A stretch of 64,000 nt of DNA. Origin: Salinigranum salinum. Its GTDB lineage: Archaea; Halobacteriota; Halobacteria; Halobacteriales; Haloferacaceae. The position numbers were made by a program, and so were the translations under genes. Below, one piece after another: positions 17,081 through 25,738 of this stretch (position 1 is the first letter of the stretch; every line of letters begins with the position of its first letter). The notes below the pieces were generated by a model, which did no database searches, was not told the origin of the DNA, and worked only from the letters and a program-made list of their open reading frames with translations. Location: positions 1,550,001-1,614,000 of the forward strand of contig NZ_VTOJ01000002.1 of the NCBI RefSeq assembly GCF_009176545.1, in the 5' to 3' direction.

Positions 17081-17784
17081 TGTGGTGTCCGTTCCAGCCG
17101 AATCGACGTATAGATATCCTGCGATCCGGGCGATGTCTAAGCGAACTGTTCGCCCAGCTCGATCCCCCTACGGGGTGGGGCAGGAAGCCTCTCGCAGGAG
17201 TACAATAGGGCCCATCGCAAGTACGCGATATGGATAGCTGCCGACGAGCGATACGCGCCCTGTATCTCGCACGGCGTTTCTGACAACGACCGAGAACACA
17301 TGGGATGAACGTCCGGCTTCCGTTGCTCGTCCTCGTCCGAATCGACGGGGTCAAAGCCGTCCGTGACGACGATCCCGCAGTACACGGTGCGTGGTTACGC
17401 CGCGTCCTCCCCAGTCGATTGCGATCCTCTGGCCTCCAGCCCTGCAGTCCTCGTCAGTCGCGCGTGTCCTTCGCTCGCGCCGACCGGCTCTGTGGTGGCG
17501 TGACAGTCGCTGCGGTGGCACGACAGTCGCGGCTCCGGCCACGACGGAACGCGAGGGGTAACTGAGCGAATGGAGTGAGCGAAAGAGTCGGGTGGAGGGG
17601 TCGGCGACAGATCCGTCCTGGCAGCCGTTTCGCCGTCACCCGCGAGCCACGTTCACGTCCGCTCGTGAGTCAGTGGTCACGACGCGGGTCGAAGCCACGC
17701 CGAACGCACCCGGTGTCTCATAGACCACCACCATCCGCGACGAACAAAGCCTTTACCGCCCCCGTCTCCTACCTGCATTCAACA
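17081..17784. other. non-coding stretch upstream of srp54
   Basis: No convincing gene. At 17142-17215 a G/C-rich hairpin-like segment (CCCCCTACGGGG) follows a stretch that on the minus strand could read LLYSCERLPAPPRRG, which recalls right-end flanks of IS200/IS605-type elements; no transposase is present, so this is only a possible scar. Two near-identical 20-bp units lie at 17494-17533. A TATA-like CCTTTACC occurs at about 17749-17756, upstream of srp54. Confidence 0.4.
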
Positions 17785-19185
17785 ATGGTACTCGACAACC
17801 TCGGGAGTTCCCTCAGGGGTTCGTTGAACAAGCTCCAGGGGAAGTCCCGGCTCTCCGAGGACGACGTCCAGGAGATCGTCAAGGAGATTCAACGGTCGCT
17901 GCTGTCGGCGGACGTCGACGTGAGCCTCGTGATGGAGCTGTCCGACTCGATCAAGACGCGAGCGCTCGACGAGGATCCACCGGCAGGCACCAGCGCCCGC
18001 GACCACGTCCTCAAGATCGTCTACGAGGAACTCGTCGATCTCATCGGCGACTCCACGGAGATCCCGCTGGAGCCGCAGACGATCATGCTCGCGGGCCTCC
18101 AGGGGTCCGGGAAGACGACGACATCGGCGAAGATGGCGTGGTGGTTCTCGAAGAAGGGGCTTCGCCCGGCCGTGATCCAGACGGACACGTTCCGGCCCGG
18201 CGCGTACGACCAGGCGAAACAGATGTGCGAACGCGCAGAGGTCGACTTCTACGGCGATCCCGACGCCGACGACCCCGTCCAGATCGCCCGCGACGGGCTC
18301 GAGGCGACCGAGGACGCCGACGTCCGCATCGTCGACACCGCGGGGCGGCACGCGCTCGAGGCCGACCTCATCGACGAGATCGAGGAGATCGAGTCGGTCG
18401 TCGACCCCGACCTGAACCTCCTCGTGCTCGACGCAGCCATCGGCCAGGGCGCGAAGGAGCAGGCACGGGAGTTCGACGACTCGATCGGCATCGGCGGCGT
18501 CGTCATCACGAAGCTCGACGGCACCGCGAAGGGTGGCGGAGCGCTCACGGCGGTGAACGAGACCGGCTCCTCGATCTCCTTCCTCGGCACGGGCGAGACA
18601 GTCCAGGACATCGAGCGGTTCGAGCCCAACGGCTTCATCTCCCGGCTCCTCGGCATGGGCGACCTCAAACAGCTCTCCGAGCGCGTCGAGCGCGCGATGG
18701 CCGAGACGCAGGCCGAGGACGACGACTGGGACCCCGAGGACATCATGAAGGGGTCGTTCACGCTGAAGGACATGCAGAAGCAGATGGAGGCGATGAACAA
18801 GATGGGGCCGCTCGACCAGGTGATGGACATGATCCCCGGGCTGGGCGGGGGGATCAAGGACCAGCTCCCGGACGACGCGATGGACGTCACCCAGGATCGA
18901 ATGCGGAAGTTCGAGGTGATCATGGACTCGATGACGGACGCGGAGATGGAGAACCCCCGCTCCGTCGGCGCTCAGCAGGTTCGCCGCATCGCCCGCGGCT
19001 CGGGCACCGGGGAGGAGACCGTCCGCGAGCTGCTCCAGCAGCACAAGATGATGGAGCGTACCCTCAAGCAGTTCCAGGGGATGGGCGACGGCGATATGCA
19101 GCGGATGATGAAGAAGCTCCAGAAACAGGGCGGCGGTGGCGGCATGGGCGGCATGGGTGGGATGGGCGGCGGCCCGTTCGGCTGA
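17785..19185 (+). CDS. srp54: signal recognition particle 54 kDa protein
   Basis: 466 residues, full length. The N domain (residues 1-85) is followed by the GTPase domain with [18 protein letters not shown] (about 101-118), DTAGRHALE and [13 protein letters not shown], then the methionine-rich M domain (from about 300) with [20 protein letters not shown] and [18 protein letters not shown], which binds SRP RNA and signal peptides. The C-terminus is Gly/Met repeats. The ATG at 17785 gives the canonical [10 protein letters not shown]. Confidence 0.97.
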   Translation: MVLDNLGSSLRGSLNKLQGKSRLSEDDVQEIVKEIQRSLLSADVDVSLVMELSDSIKTRALDEDPPAGTSARDHVLKIVYEELVDLIGDSTEIPLEPQTIMLAGLQGSGKTTTSAKMAWWFSKKGLRPAVIQTDTFRPGAYDQAKQMCERAEVDFYGDPDADDPVQIARDGLEATEDADVRIVDTAGRHALEADLIDEIEEIESVVDPDLNLLVLDAAIGQGAKEQAREFDDSIGIGGVVITKLDGTAKGGGALTAVNETGSSISFLGTGETVQDIERFEPNGFISRLLGMGDLKQLSERVERAMAETQAEDDDWDPEDIMKGSFTLKDMQKQMEAMNKMGPLDQVMDMIPGLGGGIKDQLPDDAMDVTQDRMRKFEVIMDSMTDAEMENPRSVGAQQVRRIARGSGTGEETVRELLQQHKMMERTLKQFQGMGDGDMQRMMKKLQKQGGGGGMGGMGGMGGGPFG

Positions 19186-19207
19186 AGCCGCTTCGCGCGT
19201 TTTTTCG
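19182..19207 (+). terminator. probable terminator after srp54
   Basis: A small GGCTGAAGCC hairpin overlapping the stop codon is followed closely by a run of six T at 19199-19204, between two convergent genes. Archaeal termination commonly needs only the T run. Confidence 0.55.
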
Positions 19208-19208
19208 C

Positions 19209-20027
19209 TTACATCGGCTGCGGGGTGTCCGGCTGTGACGGCGTCGTTTCGACGACCGGCCGGCGGGTGTACTCAGCGACGCCGACGAAGGCGACCCCCC
19301 ACGCGACGGCGAGCGCGCCCCACAGCGGACCGGCGCTCGACTCGACGGTGAACGCGAGCGAGGTCGCGCCCAGCAGGACGGCGACGGCTCCTGCACTCCA
19401 CGCGGCGAAGCGCCAGTCGCGTTCTCTGACGGTGGCCAGTGCGGCCATCAGGACGATGTACACCGCACCCGCGGCCATCGCCCCGTAGTGCACGAAGAGG
19501 ACGTGGTCGTCGGCGAGCGTCACTTGCCGGAGTATCTGGTCGCCCGCGAACACCAGCAGGGGAACCGCGGCGACGACGACGAGCCCCGCGAGCAGCCGGT
19601 TCAGCCGTTCGACCCGGTCCAGCCGGAGGACGGACCGGCCGGCCGGATGCAGGGCGACGAGGACGAGACCCAGCACGCCGAAGATGAGGGGGAGCATCAA
19701 AATGGGCGAGTCGGCGGCGAGGGCGAACACAACCAGCGGCGCCAGAAAGACCAGCGGTGCCAACACGGTGGTCACCCGTCGCTTCGGGCGGTACAAGAGC
19801 GTCGCTACTGGGATGAGGAGGGCGAGCCACAGCATCGGGAAGCTGATCATGTCGTGGACCTGGTGGGTGCCCATGTCCGTGGTCCACCCGGTGAACGCGA
19901 GCAGGAGCTCTCCACCGAGCATCACGCCGGGGAGGATGAGCGTCACGACCGCGACGAGCGAGAACGCAACGCCCCGCACTTTCGAGAGCGTCGATACGTT
20001 GGATTCGCCGATCGATTCACTCGTCAC
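19209..20027 (-). CDS. polytopic membrane protein, unknown
   Basis: 272 residues with about eight hydrophobic spans (from about residue 20 to 255), short polar loops, an MGTHQVHDMISFPMLWLALL segment and a Pro/Thr-rich C-terminal tail. It resembles uncharacterised haloarchaeal membrane proteins; no catalytic motif can be seen. It converges with srp54 and diverges from the gene at 20134. Confidence 0.75.
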   Translation of the reverse strand: MTSESIGESNVSTLSKVRGVAFSLVAVVTLILPGVMLGGELLLAFTGWTTDMGTHQVHDMISFPMLWLALLIPVATLLYRPKRRVTTVLAPLVFLAPLVVFALAADSPILMLPLIFGVLGLVLVALHPAGRSVLRLDRVERLNRLLAGLVVVAAVPLLVFAGDQILRQVTLADDHVLFVHYGAMAAGAVYIVLMAALATVRERDWRFAAWSAGAVAVLLGATSLAFTVESSAGPLWGALAVAWGVAFVGVAEYTRRPVVETTPSQPDTPQPM

Positions 20028-20133
20028 TGTGTGTCTCTGTCATATGTATTCGTATCATTGTGGCGCTGTGAGAACACAACTCTGCGTGCACTGCCCAGAG
20101 AAAGCTTATCACGGCCGATGACGTCCCTCTTCC

Positions 20134-20625
20134 ATGCGATTCCCCGAACTCAAAGCACGGGACCTCGACGGTCGGTCGGTGACGCTGCCGAACGATCTCG
20201 GATCGGATCCGACACTCCTGCTCGTTCACTTCACGCCGCAAGTGACGCCCGACGTCGAGACCTGGCTCCCGGTCGCGACCGACCTCGCGGAGGCGAACCA
20301 CGACTTCTGGTGTTACGACCTCCTCGTCCTGCCGGAGCTCCCCGACGCCGTCGAGTCGTCGCTGGCCGTGGACCTCCACGTCACGGACGGCGACGGCGGC
20401 ACCGACGACGCGTCCCGGTCGCTCACCGCACACACCGACCTCGCGGCGTTCCGCCGGGCGCTCGTGCTCGACCGCCTCGACCGGGTGTACGCGCTCGTGC
20501 TCCGTGACGGCCGCGTGGAGTGGCGGGCGTTCGGTCCGCTGACGACGGCACTCGAACGGCGGATCCACACGGCTGTCGGGGAGTCGGCCACGGGAGACGG
20601 ATCCGACGACCTCGTCGCGTCCTGA
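20134..20625 (+). CDS. thioredoxin-fold-like protein without CxxC
   Basis: 163 residues. The start MRFPELKARDLDGRSVTLPNDL, then DPTLLLVHFTP, resembles the first strands of peroxiredoxin/redoxin proteins. The position of the redox CxxC is replaced by PQVTPD, and the only cysteine is in FWCYDLL, so a disulfide role is unlikely. Fold assignment is tentative. TATA-like GCTTATCAC sits 22-30 nt before the ATG. Confidence 0.55.
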   Translation: MRFPELKARDLDGRSVTLPNDLGSDPTLLLVHFTPQVTPDVETWLPVATDLAEANHDFWCYDLLVLPELPDAVESSLAVDLHVTDGDGGTDDASRSLTAHTDLAAFRRALVLDRLDRVYALVLRDGRVEWRAFGPLTTALERRIHTAVGESATGDGSDDLVAS

Positions 20626-20670
20626 GCCACGCCACCTGTCCCACCCGAGGCGTCCCGTCCAGCTCACACT

Positions 20671-20720
20671 GCTCCGTGCCGACGTACACGACTCCGCTCC
20701 GTGCCGACGTACACGACTCC
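20671..20720. repeat. two exact 25-bp tandem repeats
   Basis: Units 20671-20695 and 20696-20720 are identical (beginning GCTCCGTGCC and ending ACGACTCC). They lie in the 170-bp spacer between the redoxin-like gene and the MgtE-like pair, just upstream of its promoter. Confidence 0.9.
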
Positions 20721-20760
20721 GCCCGGCCGTGATCCGGCGTCCGAACGCGGGTGTCACCTG

Positions 20761-20769
20761 GTTTTTAAT
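20761..20769 (+). promoter_or_regulatory. TATA-like element of the MgtE-like pair
   Basis: GTTTTTAAT ends 23 nt before the ATG at 20793, the position expected for a nearly leaderless haloarchaeal mRNA. Confidence 0.55.
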
Positions 20770-20792
20770 GCCAGGGACCGTCCCTCGGCACG

Positions 20793-21380
20793 ATGACAGT
20801 CCGCGAGGTCGCCGTCGAGGCGTACCGCGACGCGCTCCCCGCGCTCGTCGCCAGCCTGGTCGGGGGGCTCCTCGCCGGCGTCGTCCTCGGCGGGATGCGT
20901 GCGGAGCTTCGCGCCGTCCCGGGACTCCTCGTTCTCATCCCTGCCCTCCTCGCGACCCGTGGCAACGTCTACGGCTCGCTCGGTGCGCGGATCGCGACCG
21001 CCCTCCATCAGGGGCTCGTCGAACCACGGCTGTCGGCGGCCGACCGGCGGCTCGGTGCGGCCGCCGCTGCGGCGATCTCGAACGGACTCCTCGCGTCGAC
21101 GTTCGCCGCCGTCGTCGTCTTCGCGCTCCTCACGACGCTCGACGACCCGGTCGCGCCGCTGGCGACGCTCGTCGGGGTCGCGCTCGTCGCCGGCGTCCTC
21201 TCGGGCGTGGTCCTGACGGTCGTGGTCGTCACGGTGGTGTTCGCTGGCTACCGCCGTGGACGCGACCCGGACACGCTCGTCGGGCCGATCGTCACCACCA
21301 CGGGTGACGTCTTCGGCGTGCTCTTCCTCCTCGTCGCCGTCAGGCTCGTGCTCGCCCTCGGCGGAGGAGGAGGTGGCTGA
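20793..21380 (+). CDS. MgtE-like divalent-cation transporter membrane domain, part 1
   Basis: 195 residues containing only the five-helix integral membrane part of MgtE-type channels; the cytosolic N and CBS domains are absent. LIPALLATRGNVYGSLGARIATALHQG corresponds to the conserved MgtE cytosol-pore helix region, and VGPIVTTTGDVFGVLFLLVAVRL to the last helices with the conserved acidic residue. The likely substrate is Mg2+ or another divalent cation. Its TGA overlaps the ATG of the next gene (TGATG), so the two halves are probably made together and pair into one channel. Confidence 0.82.
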   Translation: MTVREVAVEAYRDALPALVASLVGGLLAGVVLGGMRAELRAVPGLLVLIPALLATRGNVYGSLGARIATALHQGLVEPRLSAADRRLGAAAAAAISNGLLASTFAAVVVFALLTTLDDPVAPLATLVGVALVAGVLSGVVLTVVVVTVVFAGYRRGRDPDTLVGPIVTTTGDVFGVLFLLVAVRLVLALGGGGGG

Positions 21381-21937
21381 TGCCGACCGAGTGGACCGTC
21401 CGGGCGATCTCCCGTGCGATGCTACCCGTCCTCCTCGTGTTGACGCTGGTCGAAGTGGGTTCGGGGCTCGTCCTCGGCAGCTTCGAGTCGTCGCTGCTGG
21501 AGTTCCCGACGCTTCTGGTTCTCGTGCCGGTCACCATCGGCACCGCCGGCAACCTCGGGAGCATCCTTGCCGCGCGCCTGTCGACCGCGTTCCACCTCGG
21601 CACCCTCTCGTTCGACCCGGGCGACGAGACGCTGTCGGGCAACGCGCTCGCCACGTTCGCGCTCTCGGTCACGGTGTTCCCCGTCATCGGTGTCGGCGCG
21701 TGGAGCCTCTCGACGCTCCTCGGGACCGCACGGCTCCCGCTCGCGACCGTGTTCGCCATCGCCATCACGAGCGGCGTCGCGCTCGCGGTACTGGCCGTCG
21801 CCGTGACGCTCGTGGCGACCTACGCGGCGTACCGCTTCCGCCTCGACCCCGACGACGTCGTCATCCCCGTGGTGACGAACGCCTCCGACGTGCTCGGGGT
21901 GCTGGTGCTGTTCGGTGCCGTCCGACTGTACGTGTGA
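21380..21937 (+). CDS. MgtE-like divalent-cation transporter membrane domain, part 2
   Basis: 185 residues, homologous in layout to the previous protein: LVLVPVTIGTAGNLGSILAARLSTAFHLG and VVIPVVTNASDVLGVLVLFGAVRL match its counterpart motifs. Two adjacent single-domain MgtE paralogues suggest a heterodimer replacing the homodimeric full-length MgtE. The start codon overlaps the upstream stop. Confidence 0.82.
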   Translation: MPTEWTVRAISRAMLPVLLVLTLVEVGSGLVLGSFESSLLEFPTLLVLVPVTIGTAGNLGSILAARLSTAFHLGTLSFDPGDETLSGNALATFALSVTVFPVIGVGAWSLSTLLGTARLPLATVFAIAITSGVALAVLAVAVTLVATYAAYRFRLDPDDVVIPVVTNASDVLGVLVLFGAVRLYV

Positions 21938-22027
21938 GTGTGCCGGGTGACCACAGCCGTCCACGGAGACGCCCGACTGCCGACAGTCAGTCCGCAGCTG
22001 AAACCCGCGTGGTCGCGTCGGGCGTTG

Positions 22028-22480
22028 CTACGCGGGCAGTTCCTCGGGGACGAGACCCAGCTGGCCGAGGTAGGTGAGGGTGTCGTAGTACCACCACGCC
22101 TCGGTCACCTGCGCTCCGTCCAGGCGGTAGACGGTCGCTCCCGAGAACTCGACCGTGTTGCCCGTCGGATCGGCGTCGAAGGCGGGGAGTGGCCCCTCGT
22201 GCGTCCCGCTGACGGTCCACTGGCTAGCGACCCGGTCTTCGCTCACGACGAAGTCGACCGTCTCCATGTCGACCTCGAAGTCCGGGAAGCTCTCGTGCAC
22301 GCGGTTCACCCACTGTGCGAACTCGTCGCGGCCGTCGTACGTCTCTCCGAGCGGGACGTCGTGGACGACCACGTCGACGGCGAACAGCTCGTCGAGGGCG
22401 TCGACGTTCCCGCGGTTCCAGACGGCGTCGGTGTACTCGTGGAACTGTTCGTTCAGGTCGTCGGTCGCTGATTCGGTCAT
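22028..22480 (-). CDS. SnoaL-like/ester-cyclase-family protein
   Basis: 150 residues of the NTF2-like fold: LNEQFHEYTDAVWNRGNVDALDELFAVDVVVHDVP, then DEFAQWVNRVHESFPDFEVDMETV and VSGTHEGPLPAFDADPTGNTVEFSG. These proteins bind polyketides or small hydrophobic compounds and some cyclise esters. The substrate is unknown. The ATG at 22480 precedes the first conserved helix. Similar domains recur twice in the patatin fusion at 39330-41318. Confidence 0.82.
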   Translation of the reverse strand: MTESATDDLNEQFHEYTDAVWNRGNVDALDELFAVDVVVHDVPLGETYDGRDEFAQWVNRVHESFPDFEVDMETVDFVVSEDRVASQWTVSGTHEGPLPAFDADPTGNTVEFSGATVYRLDGAQVTEAWWYYDTLTYLGQLGLVPEELPA

Positions 22481-22623
22481 CGTTCTCCCCCAATCAAAGG
22501 TTGTCCATCCGACACGATAGCTGTTGCGGTGGTCCACCGTACCGTCTCGTCACGCGGCCGAACCACCGCTGGCCGGGTGCAAGTCGGCTGTCTTTTTGTC
22601 GTTCCCGGCTCTCGGACGACTCG

Positions 22624-22893
22624 ATGCGTTCGCTCCCCGTCCCGGGTCCCGACCGTCCGTACGTCGCAGCCCCGTTTCTCGGCATCCTGGCGACGATCCT
22701 CGTCCAGTTCGCGAGCGGCCCGGTGGGACTCACGTCCGCACAGACGGTCGTCGTGGCGCTCATCACCGCCGGGCTCCTCGGTGCCATCTTCGGGACGCGG
22801 TACGCCGGCGAGACCGCCGCGGCCGCGTCGCTCGCTGCGTCGCTCGCCACCGGCGGAGCCGTGATCGTCCTCATCGTCGCGGGCTCGCTGTAG
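22624..22893 (+). CDS. small membrane protein, unknown
   Basis: 89 residues, almost entirely hydrophobic after residue 14, with two or three spans and Ala/Gly-rich helices. No recognisable family. It is transcribed towards the convergent membrane-protein gene at 22928. Confidence 0.55.
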   Translation: MRSLPVPGPDRPYVAAPFLGILATILVQFASGPVGLTSAQTVVVALITAGLLGAIFGTRYAGETAAAASLAASLATGGAVIVLIVAGSL

Positions 22894-22927
22894 CACCAGC
22901 GGGCGCTCTCCCACCAGCGACCGCTGG

Positions 22928-23380
22928 CTACCGCTGGCTCTGGTACAGGAGCACGACCGTCGCGAGCGCCGCGAAGAGGTCCGGGAGGAACGTGAACGGA
23001 CCGAACGGCGTGGGGCGGAAGCCGAGGATCAACACCACGACCGGGTTCGACGTGAGCGCGTACAGCAGCAGCGCGACGCAGAACACCACCAGGCTGAGCG
23101 TGAACGGGTTCGGCAGGTCGCGGTAGAGGCTCGCGTACGTCCCCGCCAGCGCGAGGAGCAACACGACGGTGAACGTCGTGACGATGAGCTTCACCTGCAG
23201 GACGAGCGCCAGCCGAGGCCGGTCGATGAGCCGCGGACCGACCGCCGAGGTGAACAGATACGAGACGACGAGCGCCACGACGAGCGCCACGGCGACCAGC
23301 GCCGCCGTCCGCGTCAACGGGTCTCCCTGTCTCTGTCCCCCTCCGGTGCCCACGTCCGTAGGCGCCTCGCGGTCGCTCAT
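22928..23380 (-). CDS. four-span membrane protein coupled to a wHTH regulator
   Basis: 150 residues with an acidic, Gly-rich cytosolic start (to about residue 22), then four hydrophobic spans. It belongs to a haloarchaeal group that regularly follows a small winged-helix gene. The start ATG overlaps the regulator stop (ATGA on the minus strand). A role in membrane sensing together with the regulator is plausible but not shown. Confidence 0.7.
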   Translation of the reverse strand: MSDREAPTDVGTGGGQRQGDPLTRTAALVAVALVVALVVSYLFTSAVGPRLIDRPRLALVLQVKLIVTTFTVVLLLALAGTYASLYRDLPNPFTLSLVVFCVALLLYALTSNPVVVLILGFRPTPFGPFTFLPDLFAALATVVLLYQSQR

Positions 23381-23658
23381 GAGAGGTCCGCCTTGCTGGC
23401 GATCTCGTCCAGCACATCCATGTTCCCTTCCATCCGGTCTGTCACGAAGTACGTCTTCCCGTAGTCGTCGCCCATCGTCGTGAGCACGTCGTTCTCCTCG
23501 AGGAGTTCGAGGTGGTGTTGGATCGTCTTGTAGTCGAGGTCGAGCGCGTTCGAGAGCTGGTTCGTGTTCATCGGCGTCTCGTGGAGGCTTCGGATGATAC
23601 GCAGGCGGTTCCGTCCCCCGCGCGACCCACCGATGAGCCACCACAACACCCGTCGCAT
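23377..23658 (-). CDS. winged-helix transcription regulator (ArsR-like)
   Basis: 93 residues. NRLRIIRSLHETPMNTNQLSNALDLDYKTIQHHLELLEENDVL is a compact wHTH with the recognition helix in DYKTIQHHLELL. The hydrophobic, basic start MRRVLWWLIGG might touch the membrane. It is the first gene of the overlapping pair with the membrane protein at 22928-23380. Confidence 0.82.
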   Translation of the reverse strand: MRRVLWWLIGGSRGGRNRLRIIRSLHETPMNTNQLSNALDLDYKTIQHHLELLEENDVLTTMGDDYGKTYFVTDRMEGNMDVLDEIASKADLS

Positions 23659-23714
23659 TCGTGCGCCCGTTCTCCGTGAGTGTACCTAAAGAGGGAGGGC
23701 CGAGGTCGGGGACG

Positions 23715-23999
23715 TTACGCGTCGGTCCCGTCGGTCTCGTCGCTGTCGTGATCGCGTCTCTCGTCGTGGTCGCGCCTGTCGTCGTAGTCGCGTCTGTCGT
23801 CGGACCGACCGTCGCGGTCACGGCGCTCGTCGCGGTCGTGGTCACGGCGCTCGTCACGGTCGACGCCGAACTCGTCGAGCGTCTCGCGGACGTACTCGCG
23901 GAGTTCCGCCCGGTTCGCGCCGTCGTCGACCAGTTCGAGCGCCCCGTCGACGAGCGCCTCGGTCTGTTCGTCGCTCAGGTCGTGGCGCTCGGCCAGGGC
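23715..23999 (-). pseudogene. in-frame 3' continuation after an internal TGA
   Basis: Reading straight on in the same frame after the TGA at 24000-24002 gives 94 more sense codons before TAA at 23715-23717. They begin ALAERHDLSDEQTEALVDG, continue with REYVRETLDEFGV, and end in an Arg/Asp-rich tail of RRDHD-like repeats. The first 45 residues repeat a module found just before the TGA, so this was coding until recently, or still is if the stop is read through. It has no start codon of its own. Confidence 0.7.
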
Positions 24000-24587
24000 T
24001 CAGAGACGGTGCTCGACGACCGCCGCGCGCATCTCCGCGTCGGTGACGCCGAACGACTCGAGGGTCTCGCGGACGCGCTCGCGGACCGCGGCGCGGTCGG
24101 CACCGGCGTGGAGTTGGTCGACGATACCGGTGGCGAGTTCGGTCACCTGGTCGTCGGTGAGGTCGAACGCCTCGCCGAGGCGGGAGGCGACGGCGTACGC
24201 GTGGACGTCTCTGGCGTCGTACCCGTGCTGGTACAACTGGTAGTGGACCATGTGATGCAGGTCGGCCGCGGCCGCACCGTCGGCACGCATCTCCTCGGCC
24301 TCGTCGACGATTGCATCGTGTTCCTCGTCGGTGAGGTCGAAGACCGCGAGGAACGCGTCGAGGTCGTCGAGCCAGTCAGTGCCCCCAATACCGGCGAGCC
24401 GCGTCTCGAAGACGGTGCCGCGGAGCCGGGTCGTCTCCGCGTTCACCGCCCGGTCGGCCTGGGTGTTCGTGAGCTGTTCGGTGGGCGCGTCCGTCGCGCC
24501 CGTGTCGAGTGCGGTGACGCTGCCGACGCCTGCCCCGACGAGCAGGAGCACCAGCACCGTCGCCGCGATGGATGCAAGTCGTCTCAT
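24000..24587 (-). CDS. secreted/membrane-anchored helical repeat protein ending at an internal TGA
   Basis: 195 residues. The start MRRLASIAATVLVLLLVGAG is a signal peptide or anchor; the rest is acidic and helical with a repeated module of the form FDLTDDQVTELATGIVDQL-AGADRAAVRERVRETLESFGV. The chain ends at EHRL followed by TGA, but the same frame stays open for another 94 codons containing a further copy of the module (see 23715-23999). Either the gene was recently truncated or the TGA is an assembly error. The ATG at 24587 gives the signal peptide. Confidence 0.65.
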   Translation of the reverse strand: MRRLASIAATVLVLLLVGAGVGSVTALDTGATDAPTEQLTNTQADRAVNAETTRLRGTVFETRLAGIGGTDWLDDLDAFLAVFDLTDEEHDAIVDEAEEMRADGAAAADLHHMVHYQLYQHGYDARDVHAYAVASRLGEAFDLTDDQVTELATGIVDQLHAGADRAAVRERVRETLESFGVTDAEMRAAVVEHRL

Positions 24588-24658
24588 TCTGTACCTCCAC
24601 CCATCCCGACGGTGAGGAGGTAATAGTAGATTTTCCGAACTTTCTCCCGATTCGACGA

Positions 24659-24691
24659 GAGTTCGACGCGAGTTCGACGCGAGTTCGACGC
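24659..24691. repeat. three 11-bp tandem repeats (GAGTTCGACGC)
   Basis: Units at 24659-24669, 24670-24680 and 24681-24691. The unit length is close to one helical turn. The repeat lies 70-105 nt upstream of the start of the divergent repeat-protein gene (24587). Confidence 0.85.
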
Positions 24692-24868
24692 GGGGTTCGT
24701 CCGAGGTTAGACCCAAATTCGTCCCAGACCCACTGACAGGGAGTAGCGATTCGGTCCGTACTCTCTCCACAAGTGTGTCACGAGACTATCAGAATCCGCA
24801 TGCGAGATGTACAGCGCAAGATTGCTATCTCCTTGCAATAGACACCTGCGTTCCACGTTGCAGGACAG

Positions 24869-24880
24869 ATTTTTACCATA
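24869..24880 (+). promoter_or_regulatory. TATA element of the DUF7344-HalOD1 operon
   Basis: ATTTTTACCATA ends 19 nt before the ATG at 24900 and is the only AT-rich box there. Confidence 0.5.
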
Positions 24881-24899
24881 TTGATGAAAGTACCCGAGT

Positions 24900-25358
24900 A
24901 TGGGCCGCCAACCAGAGGGGCCAACGGATGACGACGAGGTTCAGCGTGAGGTCGACGAATACGTTCGAGGACTCCAGCCACCCCCCGAAGAGCTCTTAGA
25001 GATGGATTTCCTCTTCGAGTCCTTGTCACACCCGAGACGTCGGTATCTGATCTATTCACTTCTTTCCGATACGAAGTGGACACTCCGAGAGTTGTCCACG
25101 AAACTCGTCGCCTGGGAACAGGATATTACCGAGGAGGCCGTCACCGATATCGACCGCGACGAGATGCTCGTGTCGTTGTATCACCTTCACGTCCCAAAGC
25201 TCATCGAGCACAGAATTATCGAATATATGGACGAGAAAAGCACCACAATCGTCACCGCGGAGAACGCCACGCAAGTGCTCGCCGCATTGGAGGGACTCGG
25301 CGCGAGCGTGGATGCCGATCAAGAATCGCACGCTCGTCGCGATTACAAAGAGGAGTGA
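24900..25358 (+). CDS. DUF7344-type winged-helix protein
   Basis: 152 residues. MDFLFESLSHPRRRYLIYSLLSD is the conserved opening of the haloarchaeal DUF7344/wHTH group, followed by WTLRELSTKLVAWEQDI and MLVSLYHLHVPKLIEHRIIEY, the winged-helix core. These are presumed DNA-binding regulators. Its codon use is less GC-rich than average. The HalOD1 gene follows after 5 nt. Confidence 0.8.
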   Translation: MGRQPEGPTDDDEVQREVDEYVRGLQPPPEELLEMDFLFESLSHPRRRYLIYSLLSDTKWTLRELSTKLVAWEQDITEEAVTDIDRDEMLVSLYHLHVPKLIEHRIIEYMDEKSTTIVTAENATQVLAALEGLGASVDADQESHARRDYKEE

Positions 25359-25363
25359 ACTCA

Positions 25364-25738
25364 ATGGCAGAGAACACAGACTCGAACTCCCCTGTAGAGA
25401 ACGAGAGACGGAGTAACGATTCGGGACTGGCGGACGAACTCTACACCTTCGAGACCCAGGCCAATTACGACCCGACGGAGTCGCGGGACCTAACCACGGT
25501 CATCATCGGGGCGATCGCCGATGCCGAGGGTGTATCACTCACCGAGGTGCGCTCACCACCCCTCTATGACGTGGTGGACGTCGAGGCAGTCGAGAGAACC
25601 TTGTTTGGCCGTTCCAAGACATCTCAGGACGACTCGGTATCGGTCGTGGAGTTCCGATACGACGATTACGAGATCAGAGTCGAATCGACCGGTTGGGTGA
25701 CGGTCTCGAAACGTTCCGACGGGAGGACGGTTGACTGA
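25364..25738 (+). CDS. HalOD1 output-domain protein
   Basis: 124 residues. A Ser/Asn/Glu-rich head is followed by the HalOD1 pattern: DLTTVIIGAIADAEGVSLTEVRSPPLYDVVDVEAVERTLF, then VEFRYDDYEIRVESTGWVTV. HalOD1 is a haloarchaeal domain often found as the output of response regulators; here it stands alone. It forms a two-gene operon with the DUF7344 protein, and the two probably belong to one signalling step (inference). Confidence 0.85.
   Translation: MAENTDSNSPVENERRSNDSGLADELYTFETQANYDPTESRDLTTVIIGAIADAEGVSLTEVRSPPLYDVVDVEAVERTLFGRSKTSQDDSVSVVEFRYDDYEIRVESTGWVTVSKRSDGRTVD

Larger units (their letters stand above)
24588..24899. other. regulatory spacer with 11-bp repeats
   Basis: The 312-bp spacer between two divergent genes. 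It carries three copies of GAGTTCGACGC at 24659-24691 plus a degenerate fourth before them, and the TATA-like element of the DUF7344 gene at 24869-24880. No gene is seen. Confidence 0.6.

Noticed and set aside
20134..20625. Thioredoxin or peroxiredoxin enzyme
   Set aside because: The fold start is similar, but no active-site cysteine is found where the family needs it, so only a fold-level label was given.
24000..24002. TGA read as selenocysteine
   Set aside because: No SECIS-like element was seen, haloarchaea are not known to make selenoproteins, and the surrounding repeat module has no cysteine or catalytic site at this position.
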